A stretch of 64,000 nucleotides of DNA, taken from the NCBI GenBank assembly GCA_964608495.1, contig CAZSOQ010000001.1, positions 1 through 64,000 of the forward strand. Direction: 5' to 3'. A program made the translations under genes and the position numbers. A model generated the notes under the pieces. It made no database searches. It had not been told where the DNA came from and saw nothing but the letters and a program-made list of their open reading frames with translations. The stretch's first letter is position 1, and each line of letters opens with the position of its first letter. Shown here one piece after another: positions 35,261-43,633 of this stretch. Origin of the DNA: JAKORR01 sp964608495 (lineage in GTDB: Bacteria; Armatimonadota; Zipacnadia; Zipacnadales; FEN-943).

Positions 35261-36221
35261 GGCGGGCTCCCCCCCTCTTGCGCAGGCCGCCGGCGATGCC
35301 CTGGGGCTGGAAGAGCAGGACGAGGATGAGGATGACGCCGAAGAGGACGACGTCGAGGTCCTTGGCGGGCGGGTAGAGGCCCCCGAGCTGGACGAGGAGC
35401 TGGTGGGTCACGGTCAGGGTGGCGGCCCCGATGACCGGTCCCCAGAGCGTGGCCGCGCCGCCGACGACAACCATGAGGACCAACTCGATGGAGAAGGCGA
35501 AGCCGAAGGGAGCCGGGTTGACGAAGTTGACGGTGTGGGCGTAGAAGCTGCCGGCGAGCGAGGCGTAGACGGCGCTGAGCACGAAGACCATGAGCTTGAG
35601 GCTTGCGGTATTGACGGCGCAACTGCGCGCGGCGACCTCGCTGTCGTGGACGGCCCGCATGGCTCTGCCGAGACGGGAGCGGAGCAGATTGCGCGACAGG
35701 AGGACCTGGAGGAGGACGAAAGGCCAGACCAGGCAGTAGATGCGCAGGTCGCTGCCGAAGACGAAGCCGCCGATGCTGAGGTCACGGATGCCGGGCAAGC
35801 CGGAGGGACCGCCGGTGATCTCGCCGCCCTCGTTGAAGAGGATGGTCATGATGAGGCCGAAGCCGAGGGTGGCCATGGCGAGGTAGTGGCCGTGGAGCCT
35901 GAGGGTGGGACGGCCGACGAGGTAGGCGCACAGGCCGGTGCCGACGGCAGAGACGGCCATGGCGAGCCAGGGGTCCCAGCCGAGGTGAAGGGTGAGCATG
36001 GCCGAGCCGTAGGCGCCGAGGCCATAGAAGGCGGCGTGACCGAGGGAGATCTGGCCGGCGAAGCCGAGCAGGAGGCCGACGCCCAGGGCGGCCATGCTGT
36101 AGATGCCGATGAAGACGCCGACGCTGAGGGTGTAGGCGTCGGGGGCGAGCAGAGGGACGGCGACGACGAGGACGGCGGCGACGAGGAAGCCGAGGATCTC
36201 GCGCTTGCGCTCGGGCGACAC
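35250..36221 (-). CDS. livM: Branched-chain-type amino acid ABC transporter permease LivM
   Basis: A 323-residue permease with eight to ten membrane helices. Family marks are LLLGFAGQISLGHAAFYGLGAY near residue 50 and the EAA-type cytoplasmic loop SRLGRAMRAVHDSEVAARSCAVN near 185, which contacts the ATPases. The C-terminus RPxG-like end is FQPQGIAGGLRKRGG. The GTG start at 36221 lies two bases after the livH stop. Forms a heterodimeric channel with LivH. Confidence 0.93.
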   Translation of the reverse strand: MSPERKREILGFLVAAVLVVAVPLLAPDAYTLSVGVFIGIYSMAALGVGLLLGFAGQISLGHAAFYGLGAYGSAMLTLHLGWDPWLAMAVSAVGTGLCAYLVGRPTLRLHGHYLAMATLGFGLIMTILFNEGGEITGGPSGLPGIRDLSIGGFVFGSDLRIYCLVWPFVLLQVLLSRNLLRSRLGRAMRAVHDSEVAARSCAVNTASLKLMVFVLSAVYASLAGSFYAHTVNFVNPAPFGFAFSIELVLMVVVGGAATLWGPVIGAATLTVTHQLLVQLGGLYPPAKDLDVVLFGVILILVLLFQPQGIAGGLRKRGGARRAA

Positions 36222-36223
36222 CG

Positions 36224-37114
36224 TCAGAGTCCCTCCGTGTGCTGGGAGCCGAAGAGGCCGCCGGGGCGAAGGAAGAGGACGAGGATGAGGATGAGGAAGG
36301 CGAAGGCGTTCTGGTAGCCGGAGCAGCCCTCGGGCATGAAGCCGACGGCGAGGTTCTCGATGACGCCGACGAGGACGCCGCCGACGACGGCGCCGAGGCC
36401 GTTGCCCAGGCCGCCGATGATGGCGCCGCAGAAGCCCTTCAGGGCGAGGACGGTGCCGCCGTCGTGGCTGGCGAAGGTGATGGGCGAGATGACCACGCCG
36501 GCGAGGCCGGACAGCGCGGCGCTGAGGGCAAAGGAGGCCTGGATCATGCGGCCGACGTTGATGCCGACCAGGCGAGCGGCCTCGACGTTGATGGCGCAGG
36601 CCTGCATGGCCTTGCCGGCGAGGGTGTGGTCGAAGAAGAGGCGGACGGTGATGACGGCGAGGGCCGCGAGGGCGAGGACCCAGAGGTACTGAAGGTGGAC
36701 GGCGGCGCCGGCGAAGAGGACGGAGCGGTCACCGGAGAAGGCGGGCACGGCCAGGGAGGCAGGGCCCCAGATAAGCTTGGCGGCGCCGCGCAGGAGCACG
36801 GAGAGGCCGACGGTGATGATGATGAGCGTAACGACGGGTGAGCCGATGAGGGGCCTGATGGTAAGGCGCTCCATGAGCCAGCCGACCAGGGCGACGAGGA
36901 GGACGGCGAGGATGAGGGCTGCGAGCAGGGGTAGCTTGGCGACGACGTGGAGGCTATAGAAGAAGAGGCCGCCGAGGACGACGAACTCGCCCTGGGCGAA
37001 GTTGATGATGCCGGTGGCGTTGTAGATGATCGTGAAGCCGAGGGCCGCGAGGGCGTAGACCGCGCCCACCGTGACACCGGCCACGAGCAACTGGAAGATC
37101 TCTGCTGCATGCAT
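36224..37114 (-). CDS. livH: Branched-chain-type amino acid ABC transporter permease LivH
   Basis: A 296-residue permease with about eight hydrophobic segments. LivH signs are GAVYALAALGFTIIYNATGIINFAQGEF at the start (shown here as position 15-42), the EAA-type loop KAMQACAINVEAARLVGIN and the closing LRPGGLFGSQHTEGL. The ATG at 37114 has only a weak ribosome-binding site, and 84 bases separate it from livK. Pairs with LivM. Confidence 0.93.
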   Translation of the reverse strand: MHAAEIFQLLVAGVTVGAVYALAALGFTIIYNATGIINFAQGEFVVLGGLFFYSLHVVAKLPLLAALILAVLLVALVGWLMERLTIRPLIGSPVVTLIIITVGLSVLLRGAAKLIWGPASLAVPAFSGDRSVLFAGAAVHLQYLWVLALAALAVITVRLFFDHTLAGKAMQACAINVEAARLVGINVGRMIQASFALSAALSGLAGVVISPITFASHDGGTVLALKGFCGAIIGGLGNGLGAVVGGVLVGVIENLAVGFMPEGCSGYQNAFAFLILILVLFLRPGGLFGSQHTEGL

Positions 37115-37198
37115 GGGACGACTTGTCGGCGGCTGAAGACGGGCGCGAGGGCCGATCCGGGCGGCCCTCGCGCCAGGAGCCTCGGAGTCTTGGGTGCC

Positions 37199-38416
37199 CT
37201 ACTGCACCTGGGTCCAGGTGCCGTTCTTGATGACGACCAGGGTGAAGGCGTCGGGCGTGAGCCCGGCGTGATCCTCGGCGGACAGATTGAACACGCCGCT
37301 GATGCCGACGTGCTCCTTCATGCCCTCGATGTGGTCGCGGATGGCGGCACGGTCGGCGCCCACGGCCTCGATGGCCTTGAACACGAGCTCGATGGCGTCG
37401 TAGGCGTGGCCGGCGAAGGTGTTGACGGGCTGGCTGGTGTGTGCTTCGTAGTCGGAGCGGAACTTGGCTAGCTCGGCCTTCTGCGCGTCGGTGTCGGGCA
37501 GCTCGTCAACGACGAGCAGCTTGCCGCAGGGGAGGATGACTCCCTCGGCGGCGTCACCGGCCAGCTCGATGAACTTCTCGTTGGCCACGCCGTGGCTCTG
37601 GATGAGCTGAGCCTTGATGCCCAGGCCCTTCATGTTCTTGGCCACGACGGCCGGGCCGGGGTTGGTGCCCCAGCAGATGACGGCCTGGGGGTTCTTGCCC
37701 TTGATCTTGGTCAACTGGGCCGTCATGTCGGTGTCCTTGGTCGCGAACTTCTCTTCATCCACGACCCCGATGCCGGCCTCGGGGAGCTGCTTCTTGAGCT
37801 GCTCAGCTCCGCTCTGGCCGAAGGCATTGCTGTCGCAGATGATCGCCACCTTCTTGATGTCCTTGTCGAGCAGGTAGCGCAGGATGCGCTGGACAGCGAG
37901 GACGTCGGTCTGGGCGGTGGAGAAGACCCACTTCTTGACGGGGGTGGTGATCTTGTTCGACGCGGCGCAGGAGATGAGGGGGATCTGGGCCTGCTCGCAG
38001 GTGTCCACGATCGCCAGGGAGGTGCCGCTCATGGTGGGGCCGACGATGGCGAGGACCTTGTCCTGCTCGATGAGCTTCTTGGCGGCGAGGACGGCCTTGG
38101 ACTCCTCGGTGGCGTCGTCCTCGACGATGATCTCGACGGGGCGTCCGGCAAGGCCGCCCGAGGCGTTGATGCTCTCCTGCATCATCTCGGCGGTGAGCTT
38201 CTCGGGCTCGCCCAGCGGCGCGCCAGGGCCGCTGGCGGAGAAAATGGCGCCGATCTTGATGGGCTCGCCCGTGGGCGCGCCGGAGCCAGGCATGCCGGGC
38301 TGCGCGGACACGGGCGCAGGCGGCGGCGGCTTCTTGCCACAACCCGCGAAAACGAGAACCAGCAGAACACAGAGCAACAATGGTGCGCTGGAGAAGCGGG
38401 GTCGCTGAACCGTCAT
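37199..38416 (-). CDS. livK: Branched-chain-type amino acid ABC transporter substrate-binding lipoprotein LivK
   Basis: A 405-residue periplasmic binding protein (Peripla_BP_6 type). The lipobox LVFAGC ends at Cys26, followed by a Pro-rich tether. The two-lobed domain begins IKIGAIFSASGPGAPLGEP and has AIVGPTMSGTSLAIVD, the ligand-contacting region of the family. GGGAGG precedes the ATG at 38416. First gene of livKHMGF-paaK, with a candidate promoter about 130 bases upstream. The ligand could be an amino acid or an aromatic acid; the terminal paaK favours the latter. Confidence 0.93.
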   Translation of the reverse strand: MTVQRPRFSSAPLLLCVLLVLVFAGCGKKPPPPAPVSAQPGMPGSGAPTGEPIKIGAIFSASGPGAPLGEPEKLTAEMMQESINASGGLAGRPVEIIVEDDATEESKAVLAAKKLIEQDKVLAIVGPTMSGTSLAIVDTCEQAQIPLISCAASNKITTPVKKWVFSTAQTDVLAVQRILRYLLDKDIKKVAIICDSNAFGQSGAEQLKKQLPEAGIGVVDEEKFATKDTDMTAQLTKIKGKNPQAVICWGTNPGPAVVAKNMKGLGIKAQLIQSHGVANEKFIELAGDAAEGVILPCGKLLVVDELPDTDAQKAELAKFRSDYEAHTSQPVNTFAGHAYDAIELVFKAIEAVGADRAAIRDHIEGMKEHVGISGVFNLSAEDHAGLTPDAFTLVVIKNGTWTQVQ

Positions 38417-38893
38417 GGACACGGCCTCCCGTCCACTTGTGTGAGATACCGCCGCGCATGAAAGCACGGCGTCGCCCCTGTCCACTCGCGAAACCCTCTC
38501 CCGGGTGTGGTTGCCGACTGCTGTGCCACGAGTACGGGGTGCCACTAATTTAGAGGGTTTGCGGTTTTTCCGCAATGGCGGAAGCTTCACGGAAGGCGAA
38601 ACCCTTGGCCCGGGAGCGGGTGTCCTGGCCGGTGTCTGTGGTAGTTGCAGGTCGGGCCGAAGGCTCGCGCCTGCGGGGTGGTCGTTGACGTGGTCAGGCT
38701 CTGTCCGCGCAACTCGTGCCCCGCCAGAGCTGGCGCTCTGCTGCTCGTCTGTTGTCCTCGCAGCTCGCGCGCATGGCTCGCCCGGAGGCGCCGCTACCGT
38801 CGCCGGCCTTCGGGCAGGGATACCCCCGCCCGCGCCGAAGACCAAAAAGGACGGCCGCGGGAGGGCTCCGATACGGTCTCGGGCAGGCGTGCG
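38417..38893. other. Divergent intergenic region upstream of livK
   Basis: About 480 bases between livK and the small membrane-protein gene. The part near livK is less GC-rich. AAACCCTCT (38491-38499) is repeated inverted at 38552-38560, overlapping the candidate promoter, which would suit an operator. TTGCGG-TTTTT-CCGCAA forms a perfect hairpin at 38559-38575. From about 38640 to 38893 nothing is recognised. Confidence 0.45.
38547..38575 (-). promoter_or_regulatory. Candidate sigma70-type promoter of the liv operon
   Basis: On the minus strand, TTGCGG (38570-38575) and TAAATT (38547-38552) are separated by exactly 17 bases, giving a leader of about 125 bases to livK. The -35 matches the start of the consensus and the -10 four of six. 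One arm of a 9-base inverted repeat covers the spacer, a plausible repressor site. Confidence 0.45.
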
Positions 38894-39211
38894 ATGCAGA
38901 GGGAGAGGGTCGGTTCTGGCTGCTGTGTGCTCGCGGGGCTGACTTTCTGGGCGCTCGTGTGGCTCTTGGGCGGCTATTCCCTCGGCGAAGTCCTGCTCTA
39001 CACCGCGGTCTCACTGGCCCTTGTCGTGGCCCTGGGGGGCGTCTTCTGGCTGCTCCAGCGGGCCTTCCCTTCGCTGCCCGAGCGCGTGCCCGGCGACGTG
39101 GTCCTCTCAGTGCGCGGACGGCGGCGGTGTATCCCCCTGGGCGCCATCGCGGTCCTGGCTGCCGTGATGGTGGGGTTGCTCTGGATGTACCGGGCGGTCT
39201 TCGGCGGCTGA
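38894..39211 (+). CDS. Small membrane protein of unknown function
   Basis: A 105-residue protein with three hydrophobic segments, at about 9-25, 30-52 and 82-100 (LGAIAVLAAVMVGLLWMY), joined by a basic loop. It recalls DUF4190- or PF-type small integral proteins, but I recognise no family. A weak GGGCAGG precedes the ATG at 38894. It is followed 45 bases later by another small membrane protein on the same strand; the two may form a unit. Confidence 0.5.
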   Translation: MQRERVGSGCCVLAGLTFWALVWLLGGYSLGEVLLYTAVSLALVVALGGVFWLLQRAFPSLPERVPGDVVLSVRGRRRCIPLGAIAVLAAVMVGLLWMYRAVFGG

Positions 39212-39256
39212 CCGGCGGCGGGCGTGCCGCCACTCACGAGATGGGAGGGGGAAGTC

Positions 39257-39697
39257 ATGGCAGAGGATACGGCCTCGCAGGTCGGGCTGTGCGTGGTACT
39301 GCTCCTGGGAGCGGTGATCGCTTTCCTGGGCATGGTGCTGGTGGCGCGGACCCGGGCGACCAGGCCTTCTGGCCGCCTCGCCCGCTTGCTGACGCTCCTC
39401 TGCCTTCTGTCCGTGGGGGCGTGGCTCGTGTACGTCGGCGCCTGCGGGATGGCCTATTCATGTCTCACCCGCACCTGCGCCAGGATTCAGACGGTCCACA
39501 CGAGGGACGAGGTGCTGAGCGTTGCCCGTCTGTACACCGAGCGGGTCGAGCCCAGCCTCGAATCCTGGTCGGCACCTGCCGAAGCGGGCTCCGTGTACAG
39601 CTACTCACTCCTTGGTCTGCGTTCGCTCGGTCTGGTCTTCCACGTCGCCTACGACGAGGACGAGCGGGTCCTCGTCGTCTACGACACCTACGAATGA
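39257..39697 (+). CDS. Membrane protein with C-terminal soluble domain, unknown function
   Basis: A 146-residue protein. Two transmembrane segments lie at about 9-30 (VVLLLGAVIAFLGMVLVA) and 44-63, followed by a soluble domain of about 80 residues ending VAYDEDERVLVVYDTYE. Three Cys lie in or just after the second segment. The ATG at 39257 has GGGAGGGGGAAG upstream, a strong site. No family recognised. Confidence 0.6.
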   Translation: MAEDTASQVGLCVVLLLGAVIAFLGMVLVARTRATRPSGRLARLLTLLCLLSVGAWLVYVGACGMAYSCLTRTCARIQTVHTRDEVLSVARLYTERVEPSLESWSAPAEAGSVYSYSLLGLRSLGLVFHVAYDEDERVLVVYDTYE

Positions 39698-39886
39698 CGC
39701 GATAGCCCCCTGCCCGGTTCCCCGGCATGCGGACAGGCAGGAGGTCGTTCTCCAGCGTCACGCGGAGGAGGTGCCCGCAGCCGCCCGAAACCTTCCCAGG
39801 GCTGTAACGACGCGCGCCTTGTGGGAGGTTCCTCTGTAGGGGCAGCGTGTCCCGCCCTTCCCGCCAAGCGACAGGAGAGGTGACCG

Positions 39887-41290
39887 ATGGCTGACGAGCG
39901 ACCGAACATCGTGCTGTTCACGACCGACCAGCATCGCGGGGATCACATCGGGCTGTCGGGGCTGCCCGCGATCGAGACCCCCAACCTGGACAGCTTCATC
40001 AACCAGGGGGCCTACTTCCCGAGGGCCTACTCCGAGATCCCCTCGACGACGGGAGCGCGGCGGTGTCTGCTGGGCGGGCAGGGGAGCTACGACTGTGGGC
40101 TGATCGGCTATGCGGGGATCGAGTGGCATGAGCCGAATACGCTGGCGGCCGTGCTGGCGGCGGCGGGATACCACTGCATCAACGTGGGCTGGCGGAACCT
40201 GCACCCGCCACGCAAGCTGTACGGCTTTCACACCGTGATCCCCCACGACCTGAGGGAGGGCGTGGACGACTACCTGGACTGGCTGAGGGAGCAGGTAGGG
40301 CCGTACGCGGACGAGCGCGGGCACGGCTGTGACGCGAACGGGTGGCTGGCGCGGCCGTGGCACCTGGAGGAGCGCCTGCACCCGAGCGTGTGGACGACGG
40401 ACGTGAGCCTGGAGCAGATAGCCAAGCGCGACCCGACCAGGCCCTTCTTCCTCTGGGTGTCCCACCTGCGTCCGCACTCGCCCTACGACCCGCCGCAGTT
40501 CTTCTGGGACCAGTACATCAACCGGGAGCTCCCCGCGATACCGATCGGCGATTGGGCCGAGGAGCACGCCATACCGCAGCCGGGCCTGGAGAGGACGGCC
40601 TGGCGGGGACGGCTCACCCCGGAGCAGAACCAGCGCATGCGCGCCGCCTACCGGGCCGTGTGTACGCACCTGGACTACGAGCTGGGCAGGCTGATGGAGC
40701 ACCTGGCGCGGGACCGGCTGCTGGAGAATACGCTCATCGTCTTCACGTCGGATCACGGCGACATGATGGGGGACCATCACCTGCACCGGAAGACCTATGC
40801 CTACGAGGGGTCGGCGAGGATCCCCTTCGCGGTGCGCTGGCCCAGGGGACTGGACGCGCCCACGGGCGTGTGCGAGAAGGTCGTGGGGCTGCAGGACGTG
40901 ATGCCCACGATCCTGGAGGTTGCGGGCGTCGAGATCCCAGACTCCGTGACGGGGAAGAGCGTGCTGGCGGCGTTGAGAGGGGAGCCGTGGCGCGAGTTCC
41001 TGCACGGCGAGCACTCGCCCTGCTACTCGGTCGAGCAGGCCATGCACTTCCTGACAGACGGGCGGGAGAAGTACATGTGGTTCCCGGCGACTGGGCGCGA
41101 ACAGCTCTTCGACCTCGTCAGGGATCCCGGGGAGCTGCACGACCTGGCGCGGGACCCCGCGCAGGCCGGGCGAGTGGAGCTCTGGCGGCGGTGGCTGGTG
41201 GAGCTGCTGGGCAAGCGGGGGGACGGGTTCTCGGACGGCGAGAAGCTGCTGGTGCGCGAAGGGCGCTGGGGACCGGTGGCCGGGGAATAG
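39887..41290 (+). CDS. Sulfatase-like hydrolase with noncanonical nucleophile site
   Basis: A 467-residue alkaline-phosphatase-superfamily protein of the sulfatase type: NIVLFTTDQHRGDHIG at residues 7-22, ETPNLDSFINQGAYFPRAYSE, and TSDHGDMMGDHHLHRKTYAYEGSARIPF-type metal ligands (about 284-310). The C-x-P-x-R formylglycine motif is missing. By alignment to the LLGG that follows, the site reads T54-T-G-A-R58, so Thr, or the adjacent Ser53, would be the nucleophile. Thr nucleophiles occur in phosphodiesterase and phosphoethanolamine-transferase relatives, so this may act on phosphate rather than sulfate esters. No signal peptide, so it is probably cytoplasmic. GGAGAGG precedes the ATG. Confidence 0.8.
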   Translation: MADERPNIVLFTTDQHRGDHIGLSGLPAIETPNLDSFINQGAYFPRAYSEIPSTTGARRCLLGGQGSYDCGLIGYAGIEWHEPNTLAAVLAAAGYHCINVGWRNLHPPRKLYGFHTVIPHDLREGVDDYLDWLREQVGPYADERGHGCDANGWLARPWHLEERLHPSVWTTDVSLEQIAKRDPTRPFFLWVSHLRPHSPYDPPQFFWDQYINRELPAIPIGDWAEEHAIPQPGLERTAWRGRLTPEQNQRMRAAYRAVCTHLDYELGRLMEHLARDRLLENTLIVFTSDHGDMMGDHHLHRKTYAYEGSARIPFAVRWPRGLDAPTGVCEKVVGLQDVMPTILEVAGVEIPDSVTGKSVLAALRGEPWREFLHGEHSPCYSVEQAMHFLTDGREKYMWFPATGREQLFDLVRDPGELHDLARDPAQAGRVELWRRWLVELLGKRGDGFSDGEKLLVREGRWGPVAGE

Positions 41291-41305
41291 GAGACGGCCG
41301 GCGGG

Positions 41306-41740
41306 TCAGTCGCGGACGCGCCACAGATCGCTCGGGGCCTGGTCCCAGGCCCAGCGGCCGGCGGCCTCCGGGCCTTCCTCGCGGGTGAGGCGCAGCAGGT
41401 GATCGAGCGCCTCGGGACAGGGTGTGAGCTCCGCGCGGCGGCCGGTGTGCAGGTTCACGGCCCGCAGGCGAAGGTCGGTGCTGGGCCGGAGGTGGAGATT
41501 GCCCTTGCCGGGGGTGCAGCCGGTGGAGAGCTGCAGGCCGTCCACGAGGCAGGACCACGGTGGCTGGGCCGGGCACCAGGCGACCAGGGCCAGGCCGAAG
41601 TGGCTCTCGGCCGCCAGGGCCTCGAGCAGGAGCCGCCCGGCCTGGTAGCCGAGCACCGCGAAACCGCCGAGGTGGCCGTGGAAGGCGATCAGGTCCTCGA
41701 GCGAGTGCTGCCGGCCCCGGGCGTGGGGATGAGTGCGCAT
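41306..41740 (-). CDS. FmdE-domain protein
   Basis: A 144-residue single-domain protein resembling formylmethanofuran dehydrogenase subunit E: FHGHLGGFAVLGYQAGRLLLEA at the start (position 19-40) and CLVDGLQLSTGCTPGKGNLHL. FmdE domains often bind metal or Fe-S through these Cys. The first conserved Cys (HGHLCPG) is Gly here. No other methanofuran gene is present, so a role in formylmethanofuran metabolism is not implied. GGAGG precedes the ATG. It is cotranscribed with the downstream-facing coiled-coil gene upstream of it (24-base gap). Confidence 0.75.
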   Translation of the reverse strand: MRTHPHARGRQHSLEDLIAFHGHLGGFAVLGYQAGRLLLEALAAESHFGLALVAWCPAQPPWSCLVDGLQLSTGCTPGKGNLHLRPSTDLRLRAVNLHTGRRAELTPCPEALDHLLRLTREEGPEAAGRWAWDQAPSDLWRVRD

Positions 41741-41764
41741 GGGGTGCAGGCCTCCGGATCGCCG

Positions 41765-42469
41765 TCACACCAGCCAGAGGATGCGGCGGCAGCTCTCGCA
41801 GCGGATGGGCGTGGCGCTCTTGCCGATGCGGTCGGCCTGGTCGCGCGGCACGGCGGTATGGCAGGCCTGGCAGGTGTAGGCCACGACGCCCGCCACGGCC
41901 ACGCCGCCGAGCCGATCGCGCAACTGGTCGTAGGTCTTGAGCAGCGAAGGGTCTAGCTGGGCGACCAGCTCAGTTCGGCGGGCGCCAAGCTCCTGGATCT
42001 CGCGCGTGAGGCGCTCGGTATCCATCTTGTAGTGGGCTTCCCTGTCCTCGGCGGTGGCCCGCAGGCGCTGGACCTGATCGGCGAGGGCCGCCACCGCCTG
42101 CTCCTCCTCCTCGACCTGGTCCATCAGACCGAGGATCTGCTCCTCGAGCTTGCCCTTCAGAGCCGTCAGCTCGGCGATCTTGCGTTCGAGAGCCGCGAGC
42201 TCCTTGGGGTCACTGACCGTGCCGCCGTAGCATCGCGAGTGCTTGTCGTTGCGCTCCTCTTCGGTGCTGGCCAGGCGCAGCTCCTTGTCGCGCAGAGTCG
42301 TGCGCGTCTGGTGAAGCTTCTCCTCGGCCTCCTTGAGGCGCTGCTCGGCATCGGCGAGCTGCGCACGGGCGGCGGTGCCGTCGTCAAGGGAGGCGAGGGC
42401 ACGTTGCCTCTCGACGATGCCGGTATCTACGGTCTGAAGCTCATAGAGGAGCGCGAGGTCACTACTCAT
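41765..42469 (-). CDS. Coiled-coil C4 zinc-ribbon protein (DUF164/HP0958-like)
   Basis: A 234-residue protein with a long antiparallel coiled coil (about residues 15-180, rich in Glu, Leu, Arg) and a C-terminal zinc ribbon with TCQACH and RCESC pairs. SRCYGGTVSDPKELAALERK is the family hallmark. Relatives such as Helicobacter HP0958 act as RNA or flagellar-assembly chaperones; in other bacteria the role is unknown. The ATG at 42469 has no strong site but agrees with the conserved N-terminus (LALLYELQTVDTGI). Confidence 0.85.
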   Translation of the reverse strand: MSSDLALLYELQTVDTGIVERQRALASLDDGTAARAQLADAEQRLKEAEEKLHQTRTTLRDKELRLASTEEERNDKHSRCYGGTVSDPKELAALERKIAELTALKGKLEEQILGLMDQVEEEEQAVAALADQVQRLRATAEDREAHYKMDTERLTREIQELGARRTELVAQLDPSLLKTYDQLRDRLGGVAVAGVVAYTCQACHTAVPRDQADRIGKSATPIRCESCRRILWLV

Positions 42470-42599
42470 TCCCGTGGCCCCCTCAGGACGTGCAAGGTGA
42501 AGGAGTTGTTTCGGCGCAAAGCGCCCCGGTCCTGCGCAGGTCTGCCGGGACGACGGGGCAGTCGCGGGGTGCGCGGAGGCGGGTCTGTGTCGGGCCGAG

Positions 42600-43544
42600 C
42601 TACCAGTAGCCGGGCTCGCGCTCGCGGAGCCATTCGAGAGTGTGGTCGAGGGACTGGGTCCCGGCGGTCGCGCCGACGCCGGTCACGCAGAGCGCGCCGG
42701 CGGCGTTGGCGAACTTGGCGCACTTCTCGAGCGGCCAGCCCTCGATGTAGCCCCTGAGGAAACCGGCCACGAAGGCGTCGCCGGAACCGGTGCCGTCCAC
42801 CGCCTCGACGGGGTAGATGGGGAGGCGGTACTCCTCGCCCTCGGCGGAGAGCAGGTAGGAGCCGTCCTCGCCCATCTTGAGCACGACGATCTCGATGCCG
42901 TACTCGAGCAGGGCCTCGGCCACGCGGCGCGGGTCTTGCTCGCCGGTGAGCTCCTGGGCCTCGGGCAGGCTGGGGAGGAAGAGGTCGGCCTGGCGGACGC
43001 AGGGCTCGAGGACCTCCATCCACCTGCCGGTGGCGTCCCAGACGACGTCGAGGGCAGTGGTGACGCCGGCGGCGCGGGCCTGGGCCATGACCGAGGCGGC
43101 GGGCTGGCCGTCGAAGCCGGGCATGACGAGCGCGCCGGCGAAGAGGTAGACGCGGGCCTGCTTGATGACCTGGAGGTCCAGGTCCTCGGGGCGGAGCTTG
43201 GTGTTGGCGCCCGTGTAGTGGATGAAGGACCGCTCGCCCGCGTCGTCAATCATGACCATCGTGGCGGAGGTTCCGGCCTCCGAGGAGCGGGCGACGCGGG
43301 TCTGCAGGCCATAGGACTCGAGGGTGGCGATGACGAAATCGCCGAAGACGTCCTCGCCGACCTTGCCCATCACCATGGCGTTGGCGCCGAGCTTGGCCAG
43401 GTGGATGCCGACGTTCGAGGCACAGCCGCCGATGCTGATGCCGATGCCGTCCACCAGGGAAAGGCGGCCCCACTCGGGCCACTCGTTGACAGGCTTGGCC
43501 CAGACGTCGGCCACGAGGATGCCGGTACACACGATGTCTGCCAT
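42600..43544 (-). CDS. PfkB-family carbohydrate kinase
   Basis: A 314-residue sugar or nucleoside kinase of the ribokinase superfamily. The GGCASN glycine turn is at 39-44, and the second signature DGTGSGDAFVAGFL at 250-263 has the catalytic base Asp256. The ATP site precedes it (VVLKMGEDGSYLL). The ATG at 43544 gives a standard N-terminus. It would phosphorylate a released monosaccharide in the cytoplasm. The specific sugar cannot be called. Confidence 0.92.
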   Translation of the reverse strand: MADIVCTGILVADVWAKPVNEWPEWGRLSLVDGIGISIGGCASNVGIHLAKLGANAMVMGKVGEDVFGDFVIATLESYGLQTRVARSSEAGTSATMVMIDDAGERSFIHYTGANTKLRPEDLDLQVIKQARVYLFAGALVMPGFDGQPAASVMAQARAAGVTTALDVVWDATGRWMEVLEPCVRQADLFLPSLPEAQELTGEQDPRRVAEALLEYGIEIVVLKMGEDGSYLLSAEGEEYRLPIYPVEAVDGTGSGDAFVAGFLRGYIEGWPLEKCAKFANAAGALCVTGVGATAGTQSLDHTLEWLREREPGYW

Positions 43545-43633
43545 TGTCTCGTCACCCTGGCTTGGGGAGGATAGGAAGGACTTCGCCGGGGCGAGGCCGT
43601 GTCCTGCGGCGCCCGGGCGCGGGAGGGAAGCCG

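Noticed and set aside
41306..41740. Formylmethanofuran metabolism from the FmdE-like gene
   Set aside because: No other Fmd/Fwd or C1 gene is in the window, and the first conserved Cys is missing; FmdE domains occur alone in many bacteria.
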